Program-made: the position numbers and the translations under genes
The notes under the pieces: model-generated
What the model was told of the DNA's origin: nothing
Database searches by the model: none
Seen by the model: only the letters and a program-made list of their open reading frames with translations
Assembly: GCF_018881575.1 (NCBI RefSeq)
Contig: NZ_JACVQB010000001.1
Span: 792,986-856,985, forward strand
DNA: 64,000 nt
From: Polynucleobacter sp. UK-Kesae-W10
GTDB lineage: Bacteria; Pseudomonadota; Gammaproteobacteria; Burkholderiales; Burkholderiaceae
Reading direction: 5' to 3'
Part shown: positions 1 to 8,271 of the stretch, piece after piece
How the letters are laid out: each line of letters begins with the position of its first letter
Position numbering within the stretch: position 1 is the first letter of the stretch

Positions 1-155
1 ATCAGAGGGTCTTTTTTAACCAACATATTCGTCCCTGGTACGACGAGTTGTGTGATGCGATTGAGGGCATTCCAGAAATGCACCTCTACCATCCAGTAGC
101 AGCATTAACCCGAGAATTTCTGGCGATCGAAGGCCAAAGTTTTGACATGATTTAA
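1..155 (+). CDS. TorD/DmsD-type chaperone, C-terminal end (partial)
   Basis: The first 155 bases hold the last 50 codons of a plus-strand gene whose start lies before the window; the first whole codon begins at base 3 and the TAA is at 153-155. The peptide contains HIRPWYDELCDAIEG and VAALTREFLAIE, a pattern I recognise from the C-terminus of TorD-family cytoplasmic chaperones (PF02613). These insert the molybdenum or tungsten cofactor and proofread Tat substrates before export. It sits 115 bases upstream of a Tat-exported formate dehydrogenase operon, so FdhA is the likely client. Family assignment rests on the tail only. Confidence 0.75.
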   Translation, partial: QRVFFNQHIRPWYDELCDAIEGIPEMHLYHPVAALTREFLAIEGQSFDMI

Positions 156-231
156 TGCTGCATTGCATCAAAAAATTCGATTAGCAGTTCGCCATTACGC
201 CAATATGTCAAAAATGCGATTACGGATTACA

Positions 232-247
232 CTTGACCTTAGTCAAG
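232..247. promoter_or_regulatory. Crp/Fnr-like palindrome upstream of fdh operon
   Basis: CTTGAC-CTTA-GTCAAG is a perfect 6+6 inverted repeat with a 4-base spacer. Its core TTGAC-N4-GTCAA has the spacing of the Fnr consensus TTGAT-N4-ATCAA but differs at the inner base of each arm. It lies 24 bases before the GTG start, so it may sit in the leader rather than at a classical activator position. Binding is inferred, not shown. Confidence 0.4.
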
Positions 248-270
248 AATAATTACATAGGAGCATGCTC

Positions 271-492
271 GTGAGCACTAAATCCAAAGTTGCTATTAGC
301 GAAGAAAATAAGCCATCACGCCGTAAGTTCTTTATTGGTGCAGGCGCTGCCGTTGGCGCAGTTGCTGTGGTGTCGCAAACCTCTGTCGGCAAAGCCGTTA
401 TTCAGGAAATTGGCAGCACCGTCAAAGGCAAAGAAGAGGGCAAAACCATCACGGCCCACATGCGTAAGTATTACGAAAGCACCATGCTCTAA
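271..492 (+). CDS. Small Tat-signal protein of formate dehydrogenase operon
   Basis: A 73-residue protein with a twin-arginine motif (SRRKFFIG), a hydrophobic Ala/Val/Gly stretch, and a short polar tail ending in MRKYYESTML. It matches the small 'formate dehydrogenase region TAT target' family (TIGR02811, from memory) found just upstream of fdhA in many proteobacteria. Its biochemical role is not established; a structural or assembly role at FdhA is the usual guess. I chose GTG at 271 because AGGAG at 259-263 is seven bases away; the in-frame ATG at 265 would leave only one base. It is the first complete gene of the fdh operon, 63 bases before fdhA. Confidence 0.8.
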   Translation: MSTKSKVAISEENKPSRRKFFIGAGAAVGAVAVVSQTSVGKAVIQEIGSTVKGKEEGKTITAHMRKYYESTML

Positions 493-555
493 AACGGTAC
501 CTCATTCTGAATTCATCACTAGTAAATAAATAAAAAACTTTTTCAGGGACAACAT

Positions 556-3534
556 ATGAGTCTGACTCGTAAATCCAATACCCCACAAAGCAGTCGTACG
601 ACATCACGCCTCATTGGCAGTCTATCGCGCGGCTTAAAAGCGGCTGTTCCAACAATGGATCGTCGAACCTTCTTAAAGCGTTCTGGTGTTGGTGTTGGTG
701 CCGGTATTGCTGCTAGTCAACTCAGTTTGGTACAAAAAGCAGTTGCAGAGCCAAGTAAAGCAATGTTGGATGGCAAGGGCAAGATTGAAGTGAAGCGCAC
801 TATCTGTACGCATTGCTCGGTAGGTTGTGCGGTCGATGCCACTGTTGAAAATGGCGTGTGGGTTCGTCAGGATCCCGTCTTTGATTCTCCTATCAATATG
901 GGTGCGCACTGCGCCAAAGGTGCTGCCCTGCGCGAGCATGGTCACGGTGACTACCGCTTGCGTTACCCAATGAAATTGGTTGACGGTAAATATCAGCGCA
1001 TCTCTTGGGATCAGGCATTAACCGAAATCACTGCGCAGATGAAGAGCATTCGTGAGAAATATTCTCCCGATGCGATGTTCTTTATTGGTTCATCAAAACA
1101 TAACAACGAACAGTCCTACTTACTCCGCAAGTGGGTCTCTTTCTTTGGTACTAACAATACAGACCATCAGGCGCGTATCTGTCACTCAACCACTGTTGCG
1201 GGTGTTGCTAACACCTGGGGCTATGGTGCGATGACCAATAGCTACAACGACATGATGAATGCCAAGGCTGCTTTGTACATTGGTTCCAATGCAGCAGAAG
1301 CGCATCCAGTTTCTATGTTGATGCTGTTGCATGCAAAAGAAAATGGCTGCAAGGTGATTGTGGTGGATCCACGTTACACCCGAACCGCAGCAAAGTCTGA
1401 TCAATACGTACGTATTCGCTCTGGTACTGACATTCCTTTCTTGTTTGGTGTTCTGTATCACATCTTTAAAAATGGTTGGGAAGACAAGAAGTACATCAAC
1501 GATCGCGTTTACGGAATGGATGAGATTCGTAAAGAGGTTATGGAGAAATGGACTCCTGCGGCCGTTGAAGAGGCTTGTGGTGTACCTGAAGCGCAGGTCT
1601 ATCAAGTGGCCAAAACCATGGCGACAAACAAGCCAAGTACTGTTGTTTGGTGTATGGGTCAAACCCAGCACACAATCGGTAACGCCATGGTACGTGCCTC
1701 CTGTATTTTGCAGTTAGCCTTAGGTAACGTTGGCAAGTCCGGCGGTGGTACTAATATTTTCCGTGGCCACGATAACGTTCAAGGCGCTACCGACGTTGGT
1801 CCTAATCCTGATTCATTGCCTGGCTATTACGGTCTTGCAGCAGGTTCATGGAAACACTTCGCTACCGTATGGGGTGTTGACTATGACTGGATTAAAGGTC
1901 GTTATGCCCCAGACATGATGGAGAAGTCGGGTACAACCGTATCCCGTTGGGTAGATGCCGTTCTAGAGAAGAACGACATGATTGATCAGCAGACGAACGT
2001 GAAGGGCTTGTTCTTCTGGGGTCATGCACCAAACTCACAAACCCGCGGCTTAGATATGAAGCGCGCAATGAATAAGCTCGATCTCTTGGTAGTGGTAGAT
2101 CCATTCCCAAGCGCGACTGCAGCGATGGCTGCGATGCCAGCAGCAGAGGGTGATGCGGTTAATAAAAATCGTAATGTGTACTTATTGCCAGCAACTACAC
2201 AGTTTGAAACTACTGGTTCTGCAACAGCTTCAAACCGTTCCTTGCAATGGCGCGAAAAAGTCATTGATCCCCTCTTTGAGTCAGTACCAGACCATGTGAT
2301 CATGCAAGCGTTTGCAGATCGCCTAGGCTTTGGTGAAGAGTTGTCCAAGAACTACAAGATGCTCAACTCGAAGTTTGCTGGTAAGCAATGGCGCGAACCA
2401 CAAATTGAAGACATCTTGCGTGAAATTAATCGTTCATGCTGGACGATTGGTTATACCGGTCAAACACCTGAGCGTCTAAAAGCGCACATGCGTATGGTCG
2501 CCACCTTTGATCCGAAGACCTTGAAGTCTCGTGGTGGTGTGGATCCAGTTACTGGTTACGACACGACTGGCGACTACTATGGCTTGCCTTGGCCTTGCTA
2601 CGGTACGGCTGCAATCAAACACCCAGGATCGCCCAATCTGTATGACACTAGCAAGAGCGTCATGGAAGGCGGTGGTAACTTCCGTGCCAACTTCGGTGTA
2701 GAGCGTGATGGTGTGAGCTTGCTTGCTGCCGATGGATCTCACTCTAAGGGTGCTGCGATTACTACTGGTTATCCAGAGTTTGATCATGTATTTATGAAGA
2801 AGCTGGGCTGGTGGGATCAGTTGACCGACGACGAGAAAAAACTCGCTGAGGGCAAGAACTGGAAGACCGACCTATCCGGCGGTATTCAGCGCGTTGTAAT
2901 GAAAAATGGCTGCCATCCATTTGGTAATGCCAAGGCTCGCGCTATCGTGTGGAACTTCCCGGATCCAATTCCAATTCACCGCGAGGCGCTTTACAGTACT
3001 AATGCGCCAATGATGCGTAAGTATCCAACCATTGCGGATAAGAAGAATTTCTGGCGCTTGCCAACCCTGTATAAGACTGTTCAAGATCAAAACTTGAACA
3101 ATAAGTTATACGAGAAGTTCCCAATCATCCTAACCTCTGGCCGTTTAGTGGAGTATGAGGGTGGTGGTGATGAAACCCGTTCAAATCCATGGCTGGCAGA
3201 ATTGCAGCAAGAAAACTTTGTGGAGATTAACCCCAAAGCGGCTGCAGATCGCGGCATCAAGAACTGGGATTATGTATGGGTGAAGTCGCCTACAGGTGCC
3301 AAGATCAAAGTGCGCGCATTGGTTACGGAGCGTGTTGATCAAGGTACAGCCTTTGTGCCATTCCACTTTGCTGGTTGGTGGCAGGGCGAGAATATTCGCA
3401 AGTACTACCCAGAGGGCGCTGCCCCAGTAGTTCAGGGTGAGGCTGTGAATACTGCGACTACTTATGGTTATGACATGGTGACGATGATGCAAGAAACTAA
3501 GACCACCATGTGCCAAATCGAAAAATTTGCCTAA
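556..3534 (+). CDS. fdhA: Formate dehydrogenase, catalytic alpha subunit (Cys type, Tat-exported)
   Basis: This 992-residue molybdo/tungstopterin oxidoreductase oxidises formate to CO2 at the periplasmic face. Residues 35-43 (DRRTFLKRS) plus the following hydrophobic stretch form a Tat signal. C84, C87, C91 and C119 ligate the N-terminal [4Fe-4S] cluster. The metal ligand is C209 in RICHSTTVAG, encoded TGT; the homologous site in E. coli FdnG is selenocysteine (TGA). GYGAMTN follows, typical of formate dehydrogenases. A molydopterin-dinucleotide-binding domain fills the C-terminus (about 820-990, with LTSGR near 850). Electrons pass to FdhB and FdhC. Tungstate import genes 2.5 kb downstream suggest that W may be the metal. 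Length is normal for the family. Confidence 0.95.
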   Translation: MSLTRKSNTPQSSRTTSRLIGSLSRGLKAAVPTMDRRTFLKRSGVGVGAGIAASQLSLVQKAVAEPSKAMLDGKGKIEVKRTICTHCSVGCAVDATVENGVWVRQDPVFDSPINMGAHCAKGAALREHGHGDYRLRYPMKLVDGKYQRISWDQALTEITAQMKSIREKYSPDAMFFIGSSKHNNEQSYLLRKWVSFFGTNNTDHQARICHSTTVAGVANTWGYGAMTNSYNDMMNAKAALYIGSNAAEAHPVSMLMLLHAKENGCKVIVVDPRYTRTAAKSDQYVRIRSGTDIPFLFGVLYHIFKNGWEDKKYINDRVYGMDEIRKEVMEKWTPAAVEEACGVPEAQVYQVAKTMATNKPSTVVWCMGQTQHTIGNAMVRASCILQLALGNVGKSGGGTNIFRGHDNVQGATDVGPNPDSLPGYYGLAAGSWKHFATVWGVDYDWIKGRYAPDMMEKSGTTVSRWVDAVLEKNDMIDQQTNVKGLFFWGHAPNSQTRGLDMKRAMNKLDLLVVVDPFPSATAAMAAMPAAEGDAVNKNRNVYLLPATTQFETTGSATASNRSLQWREKVIDPLFESVPDHVIMQAFADRLGFGEELSKNYKMLNSKFAGKQWREPQIEDILREINRSCWTIGYTGQTPERLKAHMRMVATFDPKTLKSRGGVDPVTGYDTTGDYYGLPWPCYGTAAIKHPGSPNLYDTSKSVMEGGGNFRANFGVERDGVSLLAADGSHSKGAAITTGYPEFDHVFMKKLGWWDQLTDDEKKLAEGKNWKTDLSGGIQRVVMKNGCHPFGNAKARAIVWNFPDPIPIHREALYSTNAPMMRKYPTIADKKNFWRLPTLYKTVQDQNLNNKLYEKFPIILTSGRLVEYEGGGDETRSNPWLAELQQENFVEINPKAAADRGIKNWDYVWVKSPTGAKIKVRALVTERVDQGTAFVPFHFAGWWQGENIRKYYPEGAAPVVQGEAVNTATTYGYDMVTMMQETKTTMCQIEKFA

Positions 3535-3561
3535 GTCAAAAAATAAAGTCAGGAGAACACA

Positions 3562-4218
3562 ATGGCAAGAATGAAATTTATTTGTGACACGGAACGCTGC
3601 ATTGAGTGCAACGGTTGTGTCACTGCTTGTAAAAACGAAAACGAAGTGCCATGGGGCGTCAATCGCCGTCGCGTTGTCACTGTGAATGACGGCATCATTG
3701 GTCAAGAGAAGTCTGTGTCTGTTGCCTGTATGCACTGTACAGATGCCCCTTGTATGGCGGTCTGCCCAGTGGACTGTTTCTACCGTACTGATGAAGGCGT
3801 AGTGCTGCATGACAAAGACATTTGCATTGGTTGTGGTTACTGCTCTTTGGCTTGCCCATTCGGTGCGCCACAGTTCTTAAGCAAGGGCGCTTTTGGTACA
3901 CGCAGCAAGATGGACAAGTGCACCTTCTGTAGTGGTGGTCCAGAAGAGAATGGCAGTGTTGCTGAGTTTGAGAAATATGGCCGCAATCGTTTGGCAGAAG
4001 GTAAATTACCGCTTTGCGCAGAGATGTGTTCTACCAAGGCATTGATTGGTGGCGATAGTGATGTCATCTCCAGCATCTTCAATAATCGTGTTGCTACACG
4101 TGAGAAGAACGGTAAATATGCTGGCGCCCAAGCGTTTGGTTGGTCCACAGCCTACGGTGGTCCAGGTACAGCTGAGCCAACTCCAACACCTGCTGACAAA
4201 ATTCCAGGAGCTAAATAA
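3562..4218 (+). CDS. fdhB: Formate dehydrogenase, iron-sulfur beta subunit
   Basis: A 218-residue ferredoxin-like electron-transfer subunit. Sixteen cysteines fall into four [4Fe-4S] sets: C13/C16/C19/C23 (CIECNGCVTAC), C56/C59/C64/C68, C88/C91/C94/C98 (CIGCGYCSLAC), and C120/C123/C152/C156. It carries electrons from FdhA to the haem b subunit FdhC. No signal peptide or C-terminal membrane helix is visible, unlike E. coli FdnH, so it is probably co-exported with FdhA through the Tat signal of the partner. A good AGGAG precedes the ATG, and the stop TAA overlaps the ATG of the next gene by one base, showing translational coupling. Confidence 0.93.
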   Translation: MARMKFICDTERCIECNGCVTACKNENEVPWGVNRRRVVTVNDGIIGQEKSVSVACMHCTDAPCMAVCPVDCFYRTDEGVVLHDKDICIGCGYCSLACPFGAPQFLSKGAFGTRSKMDKCTFCSGGPEENGSVAEFEKYGRNRLAEGKLPLCAEMCSTKALIGGDSDVISSIFNNRVATREKNGKYAGAQAFGWSTAYGGPGTAEPTPTPADKIPGAK

Positions 4219-4454
4219 TGAAGGCTTTTTTCAAAACGTTGGGTTTCTGTTTTGCAGTGGCTTCTTTGTTGGTAGCATGTTCAGAACCTCCTGAAATTGC
4301 CGCTAAAGTTGCTAAGCGTCCTGATGTCGCTCCTTACATGGGTGCTAATAATGGCTTCATGACTAAGGGTTGGACTCCAGGTAATCAGGCTAGTTGGACT
4401 GAGTCGATTGATAAGCGTAACCAAGGTCAAAACGAATACAGTCGTATTAAGTGA
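4218..4454 (+). CDS. Small lipoprotein inside the fdh operon
   Basis: A 78-residue protein with a lipoprotein signal: charged start, hydrophobic FCFAVASLLVAC with lipobox LVAC (acyl-cysteine at residue 21), then a mature part of under 60 residues rich in polar and aromatic residues (YMGANNGFMTKGWTPGNQ). Ser follows the Cys, so outer-membrane sorting is plausible. It starts on the last base of the fdhB stop and precedes fdhC by 47 bases, so it is made together with the dehydrogenase. I do not recognise a functional family. The position suggests an assembly or anchoring factor for the periplasmic FdhAB head; that is inference. Confidence 0.8.
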   Translation: MKAFFKTLGFCFAVASLLVACSEPPEIAAKVAKRPDVAPYMGANNGFMTKGWTPGNQASWTESIDKRNQGQNEYSRIK

Positions 4455-4501
4455 TCACCTAAAAAACAATAAATAAAACGATAACGTTTAAGGATATTTT
4501 T

Positions 4502-5557
4502 ATGAAACGATCATTTTCTAAAGCGCTTCGCACCTTGGTGATGGCGGCAGGATTCTCGCTAGCGCTAGCAAGTGGCATGAGTTTTGCAGAGCGTGCACCG
4601 ATGGCGCCATTGCCATCTCCTAGTGGGGTGGACATTCCGCCTACATCTGTGCCAGCCAATCCCAATGCTTTGGCCAATGGAACTCAAGCGCAGGCCCAAC
4701 CTGCTAACCCATCTATTTTTACGGTACCGAATAGCGATCCGCAGAACTACGTGAGCATTCCTGATAAACAGGCTGGGGTTTTGATTCAGCGATCAGGTCA
4801 AGCATGGCGCGTGTTTCGCAATGGGGTAATCACAGTTTATGGTGGCTGGTTATTGGCTATTGCCTTCTTTGGCATCATCGGCGTGTATGTTGCTAAAGGC
4901 TCTATCAAGTTGCACGAGCCAATGTCAGGTGTAAAGATTAAGCGTTTTAGCGCGCTTGACCGCATTGTTCATTGGGTGATGGCATTTAGCTTTTTGGCTT
5001 TAGCTTTCACTGGCTTGATGATTTTGTATGGCAAGTATTTTGCAATGCCGTTAATGGGCGGGGTAGCGTACGGCTCCTTCCTGATGGTTTGCAAGAATAT
5101 CCATAATTTCACTGGCCCATTATTCACTTTGAGCATTGTGATTTTCTTCTTGTTGTTTGTTGGTAAAAATATTCCAGAAAAAGGCGATCTCCAGTGGTTG
5201 CTCAGCTTTGGCGGAATGTTTAGCGGCAAGCATGTGCCAGCCGGCTTTTTTAATATGGGTGAAAAATTCTGGTTCTGGTTTGGTATGACCTTCTTAGGTT
5301 TGGTCATCTCAGCTTCAGGATTTGTGCTCGATATGATTGTTCCATTTATGGATATGGAGTATCTGCGTGGCACGATGCAGGTTGCTAATATGATTCACGG
5401 CAGCGCGGCGATCCTGATGACAACGATGGCGATGGGTCACATTTATATCGGTACGATCGGCATGCAAGGTTCTATTGACGGCATGAAGACTGGCTATGTA
5501 GATGCTACTTGGGCTAAAGAGCACCATGAGCTCTGGTATGACAAACTCAATAAATAA
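4502..5557 (+). CDS. fdhC: Formate dehydrogenase, cytochrome b gamma subunit
   Basis: A 351-residue membrane subunit that takes electrons from FdhB through haem b and reduces quinone. An N-terminal secretion signal ends near FAERAP, followed by a Pro/Asn-rich periplasmic stretch of about 75 residues. The first helix (about 112-130) precedes the cytochrome b domain: RIVHWVMAFSFLALAFTGL holds a likely haem-ligand His, NIHNFTGPLF another, and MIHGSAAILM plus MGHIYIG near the end supply more. The long N-terminal extension resembles FdhC proteins of beta- and epsilonproteobacteria rather than E. coli FdnI. It is the last large gene of the operon, followed 10 bases later by a small periplasmic gene. 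Confidence 0.92.
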   Translation: MKRSFSKALRTLVMAAGFSLALASGMSFAERAPMAPLPSPSGVDIPPTSVPANPNALANGTQAQAQPANPSIFTVPNSDPQNYVSIPDKQAGVLIQRSGQAWRVFRNGVITVYGGWLLAIAFFGIIGVYVAKGSIKLHEPMSGVKIKRFSALDRIVHWVMAFSFLALAFTGLMILYGKYFAMPLMGGVAYGSFLMVCKNIHNFTGPLFTLSIVIFFLLFVGKNIPEKGDLQWLLSFGGMFSGKHVPAGFFNMGEKFWFWFGMTFLGLVISASGFVLDMIVPFMDMEYLRGTMQVANMIHGSAAILMTTMAMGHIYIGTIGMQGSIDGMKTGYVDATWAKEHHELWYDKLNK

Positions 5558-5567
5558 GGACAAAGCC

Positions 5568-5855
5568 ATGAAGAAGATCATTGCTTTCGCATTCTGTGTA
5601 TTTGCATCGGCATCTGCTTTTGCCACTTTGCCACCATTGAGCCCTGAAGCTCAGGCTGCAGCAGATTTGGCTAAGGCAAAAACTGCTTATGGGGATAAGG
5701 TTTCTGCTTACCAGCTTTGCCAGGCTCAAAATCGAGTGGCAGACCGCTTTAAGGTTGCTGGAACTGCAGCGCCAGCAGCATGTGTTGCGCCGCCACCTTT
5801 TGTGCCACCAGTCGCTGCGGCTCCGGTAGCGCCAGCAGCACCTGCCGCCAAGTAA
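5568..5855 (+). CDS. Small periplasmic Pro/Ala-tailed protein at end of fdh operon
   Basis: A 95-residue protein with a clear Sec signal peptide (KKIIAFAFCVFASASAFA, cleavage after AFA), a short helical body with a cysteine pair (YQLCQ and PAACVAP), and a low-complexity Pro/Ala/Val tail ending APAAK. The ATG at 5568 is chosen because AGGA at 5557-5560 lies seven bases before it and the signal peptide starts there. It follows fdhC by 10 bases and is therefore probably the last cistron of the formate dehydrogenase operon. No known family recognised. Its stop abuts the stop of the convergent tupC with no spacer. Confidence 0.75.
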   Translation: MKKIIAFAFCVFASASAFATLPPLSPEAQAAADLAKAKTAYGDKVSAYQLCQAQNRVADRFKVAGTAAPAACVAPPPFVPPVAAAPVAPAAPAAK

Positions 5856-6563
5856 CTACTCTGACAGTAATTCTTGATGAAGGTAGTGTTTAGCTGCTGA
5901 AGTTTGGGGATTAGAAAAGAAGGGGCCTACGGGTCCCTTTTCCTTTATTTCTCCATCATCGATAAAGATGATGTACTCAGCTAGCCTTTTTACTTGTGCA
6001 AGTTGATGGGAAGAAAAAAGAACATCTGTGCCTTGAGTATTGAAGTCTCGAATAATTTTTTCTACTTGCTCTGTGGCGCCAGGATCTAAATTCGCAGTCG
6101 GCTCATCTAACAATACCAAATTCGGCTTTTGTAGGATGGCTCTAGCCAAGCAGAGTTTTTGACGTTCACCAGCAGAGAGTTTTTGTGCTGGGCTGGATGC
6201 TAAGTGGCTTAAGCCCACTCGCTCAATAACCCATTCAACATCCTGATTGAGGATACTGCGGTCGGTATCTTGTACAAGGGCTATATTGGCTCTAGCTGTA
6301 GCCTTCATCATCGGCGTGTGATGAAGAACCAAGGCGGTTTTGCTGGGGGATGAGTAAGTGATGGTGCCGGTATTGGGCTTAATCAAGCCATCAATTAACT
6401 TTAAGAAAGTTGTTTTGCCGGCCCCATTGGGGCCGATACAAGCAGTAGGGCGGTCTGCAGGAATGACGGCGTGTGGAATATTGAGAATAGTCCGGCCATT
6501 GCTGGTCACCGTAATGTGATTGAGTTCAATAAATCGCGTAAATGGCATCTTCATATCAACCAT
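5856..6563 (-). CDS. tupC: Tungstate ABC transporter, ATP-binding subunit
   Basis: A 235-residue ABC ATPase. Walker A is GPNGAGKTT, the signature is LSAGERQKL, Walker B is LVLLDEPTANLDP, and the switch His is in FSSHQLAQV. Together with the adjacent permease it forms a TupBC-type importer for tungstate (or molybdate), supplying the metal for formate dehydrogenase. The start is uncertain: ATG at 6563 overlaps the tupB stop by eight bases, and further in-frame ATGs lie at 6554 and 6548; coupling favours one of these. The gene ends directly against the fdh operon with no intergenic space. Confidence 0.85.
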   Translation of the reverse strand: MVDMKMPFTRFIELNHITVTSNGRTILNIPHAVIPADRPTACIGPNGAGKTTFLKLIDGLIKPNTGTITYSSPSKTALVLHHTPMMKATARANIALVQDTDRSILNQDVEWVIERVGLSHLASSPAQKLSAGERQKLCLARAILQKPNLVLLDEPTANLDPGATEQVEKIIRDFNTQGTDVLFSSHQLAQVKRLAEYIIFIDDGEIKEKGPVGPFFSNPQTSAAKHYLHQELLSE

Positions 6564-7251
6564 AAAGACGCTCCGCAATTTGGCGCACAACAAAGGTAAC
6601 GATATTGGCTAGCAAAACAATTCCCAGCAAGACGATGCCGAGTGCCAAAGCAAGCGGTAAATCACCTTTGCTAGTTTCGAGCGCAATCGCAGTGGTCATG
6701 GTCCGCGTGGAATGATCGATATTACCGCCAACAATCATGACGGCCCCGACTTCTGAAATGGCTCTGGCTAGGCCAGCTAAAACGGCGATAGTCAGGGAGA
6801 AGCGACAGTCCCAAATGAGCCACTTATAACGAGAAAGCAAAGGGAGACGCAGGCTTAAAAAGGAATCCCGATGAATTCTCCAGGAGTCCTCGAGAATTTG
6901 ACGGCTTAGAGCGGCAATTAAGGGGGTTGTAAGCAGGATTTGAGCCACGATCATGCCCTTGACCGTAAATAGCCATCCCCACGCTCCTAGGGGTCCTGAG
7001 CGTGATAAGAGTAGATAGACAATCACGCCTACGATCACTGTGGGGACGCCCATTAGGGTATTTAGGGTCACGATGATCCATTTTTTTCCTTGGAATTCTT
7101 CGGTGGCCAAAAAAGCGCCAATCGGTAAACCTAGCAAGATTCCCAAAATAAGAGCGCTTAGACTCACCTGGAGGGATACCAGGACTATTCCCAATACGCC
7201 AGCATTCAGCTGGGTAAGCAAGGAGATAGCGTCATGAAAGGCAGTCAACAT
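6556..7251 (-). CDS. tupB: Tungstate ABC transporter, permease subunit
   Basis: A 231-residue inner-membrane permease with about five or six hydrophobic helices (LGIVLVSLQVSLSALILGIL, VIVGVIVYLLL, TIAVLAGLARAISEVGAVM, VLLGIVLLANIVTFV). The cytoplasmic EAA-like loop reads AGLARAISEVGAVMIVGGNI, typical of the TupB/WtpB and ModB group; GNIDHSTRTMTTAIALET is close to TupB proteins. It is the first gene of the tupBC unit on the minus strand. The binding protein TupA is not here; a TupA-like gene lies at 63577-64000. The short gap 7252-7318 is shared with the divergent ferredoxin gene and should hold both promoters. Confidence 0.87.
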   Translation of the reverse strand: MLTAFHDAISLLTQLNAGVLGIVLVSLQVSLSALILGILLGLPIGAFLATEEFQGKKWIIVTLNTLMGVPTVIVGVIVYLLLSRSGPLGAWGWLFTVKGMIVAQILLTTPLIAALSRQILEDSWRIHRDSFLSLRLPLLSRYKWLIWDCRFSLTIAVLAGLARAISEVGAVMIVGGNIDHSTRTMTTAIALETSKGDLPLALALGIVLLGIVLLANIVTFVVRQIAERLYG

Positions 7252-7318
7252 GCTATTGATTCTATCAAGGCGATGGCAAAATGGGGTTTATGACATTTAT
7301 TGAGCAAATTTAAGACTT

Positions 7319-7519
7319 ATGGCTGAAGTGGTTTGTCTCTGCAATGAGGTGCTCGATGTTGATCTGCGCGAGTATTTAGACGCCCATCCCATCAGCTCTA
7401 TCGAGGAGTTGCGAGAGCAGGCGTCTATTTGTAATAAGTGCATGCAATGCCAGGAGCTGGTTGAGGCTGAAATTTATCAGGCACGCGTTAGACGTCAGCA
7501 AGCCACAGGGCAATATTGA
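7319..7519 (+). CDS. BFD-like [2Fe-2S] ferredoxin
   Basis: A 66-residue protein with cysteines C6 and C8 (CLC) and C38, C41, C44 (CNKCMQC), the CxC...CxxC layout of BFD-like [2Fe-2S] domains seen in bacterioferritin-associated ferredoxin and in NirB/NasB-type proteins. Here the domain stands alone. A fifth cysteine (C44) is extra. Its partner is unknown: no bacterioferritin is in the window. Its stop TGA shares a base with the ATG of the next gene (TGATG), so it is coupled to the phosphoesterase gene. A redox or iron-sensing role is possible. Confidence 0.75.
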   Translation: MAEVVCLCNEVLDVDLREYLDAHPISSIEELREQASICNKCMQCQELVEAEIYQARVRRQQATGQY

Positions 7520-8271
7520 TGACGTCTAGCAGGGAAACTCGTTTTACGGTCATGAGTATGAATGTCCATAAAGGTCTTTCGCCTTTACATCGGCATTCAA
7601 CGATTTATCAATTGCGCCAAAAAATGCGCACTCACCATCCAGACCTACTTTTTTTGCAAGAGTTGCAGCAAGAGCATCGCGGGCGGGTGAGGCGATTTTC
7701 TCAATGGCCCCTCACCGAGCTTACGCATTTCCTATCGGAGGATTTTTGGCGCGATTGGCATTATGGAAAGAATGCGGAGTATCCGGATGGCCACCATGGC
7801 AACGCCATTCTGTCAAAGCACCCCCTGCAAAAAGGCAATAACTACGACATCTCTGCATATCGTTTCGAAAAGCGGGGTCTGTTGCATAGCGTGATCGAGT
7901 TGGGTGATCTCAAGCAATTGGTCCACTGCTTTTGTGTCCATCTGGCATTATTTGAACGTGGCAGAGAGCGCCAATTAGAGGAGATCATTCGCTATATTGG
8001 TGAGCTGACCGGGGATGCGCCTACTATTGTGGCGGGCGACTTTAATGATTGGCGTAATCGAGTGAGCGCGCCAATGCGACAGGCTGGCTTTAGTGAAGTA
8101 TTTGAGATGCTCACGGGTGCTCCAGCAAGAACCTTTCCGAGTATCAAGCCCATCTTGCCGATGGATCGCATTTATATTCGTGGACTCAAAATCCATTCAG
8201 CAGAAATTTTGCATGAATGGATGAAATTATCTGATCACCTTGGTATTACTGCTGAATTGGGATTGCTATGA
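7519..8271 (+). CDS. Endonuclease/exonuclease/phosphatase-family protein (YbhP-like)
   Basis: A 250-residue EEP-fold phosphoesterase. Motifs: SMNVHKG (metal-site Asn), LLFLQELQQEH (metal-binding Glu), GNAILSKHPL, VAGDFNDWRN (GDFND catalytic Asp/Asn), and the final SDHLGI (SDH catalytic His). The arrangement EEP gene followed by a phospholipase-D-type cardiolipin synthase matches ybhP-clsB of E. coli, so a role in phospholipid or nucleotide phosphodiester turnover is likely, though the substrate is not known. The ATG at 7519 is used; it overlaps the ferredoxin stop. Its own stop overlaps the cls start (ATGA). Confidence 0.85.
   Translation: MTSSRETRFTVMSMNVHKGLSPLHRHSTIYQLRQKMRTHHPDLLFLQELQQEHRGRVRRFSQWPLTELTHFLSEDFWRDWHYGKNAEYPDGHHGNAILSKHPLQKGNNYDISAYRFEKRGLLHSVIELGDLKQLVHCFCVHLALFERGRERQLEEIIRYIGELTGDAPTIVAGDFNDWRNRVSAPMRQAGFSEVFEMLTGAPARTFPSIKPILPMDRIYIRGLKIHSAEILHEWMKLSDHLGITAELGLL

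Noticed and set aside
1186..1671. Minus-strand open frame inside fdhA
   Set aside because: Complementary-frame artefact of a well-supported 992-residue gene.
3181..3810. Long minus-strand open frame across the fdhA/fdhB junction
   Set aside because: His/Thr-rich composition, no ribosome site, and it lies against two certain genes with Fe-S motifs.
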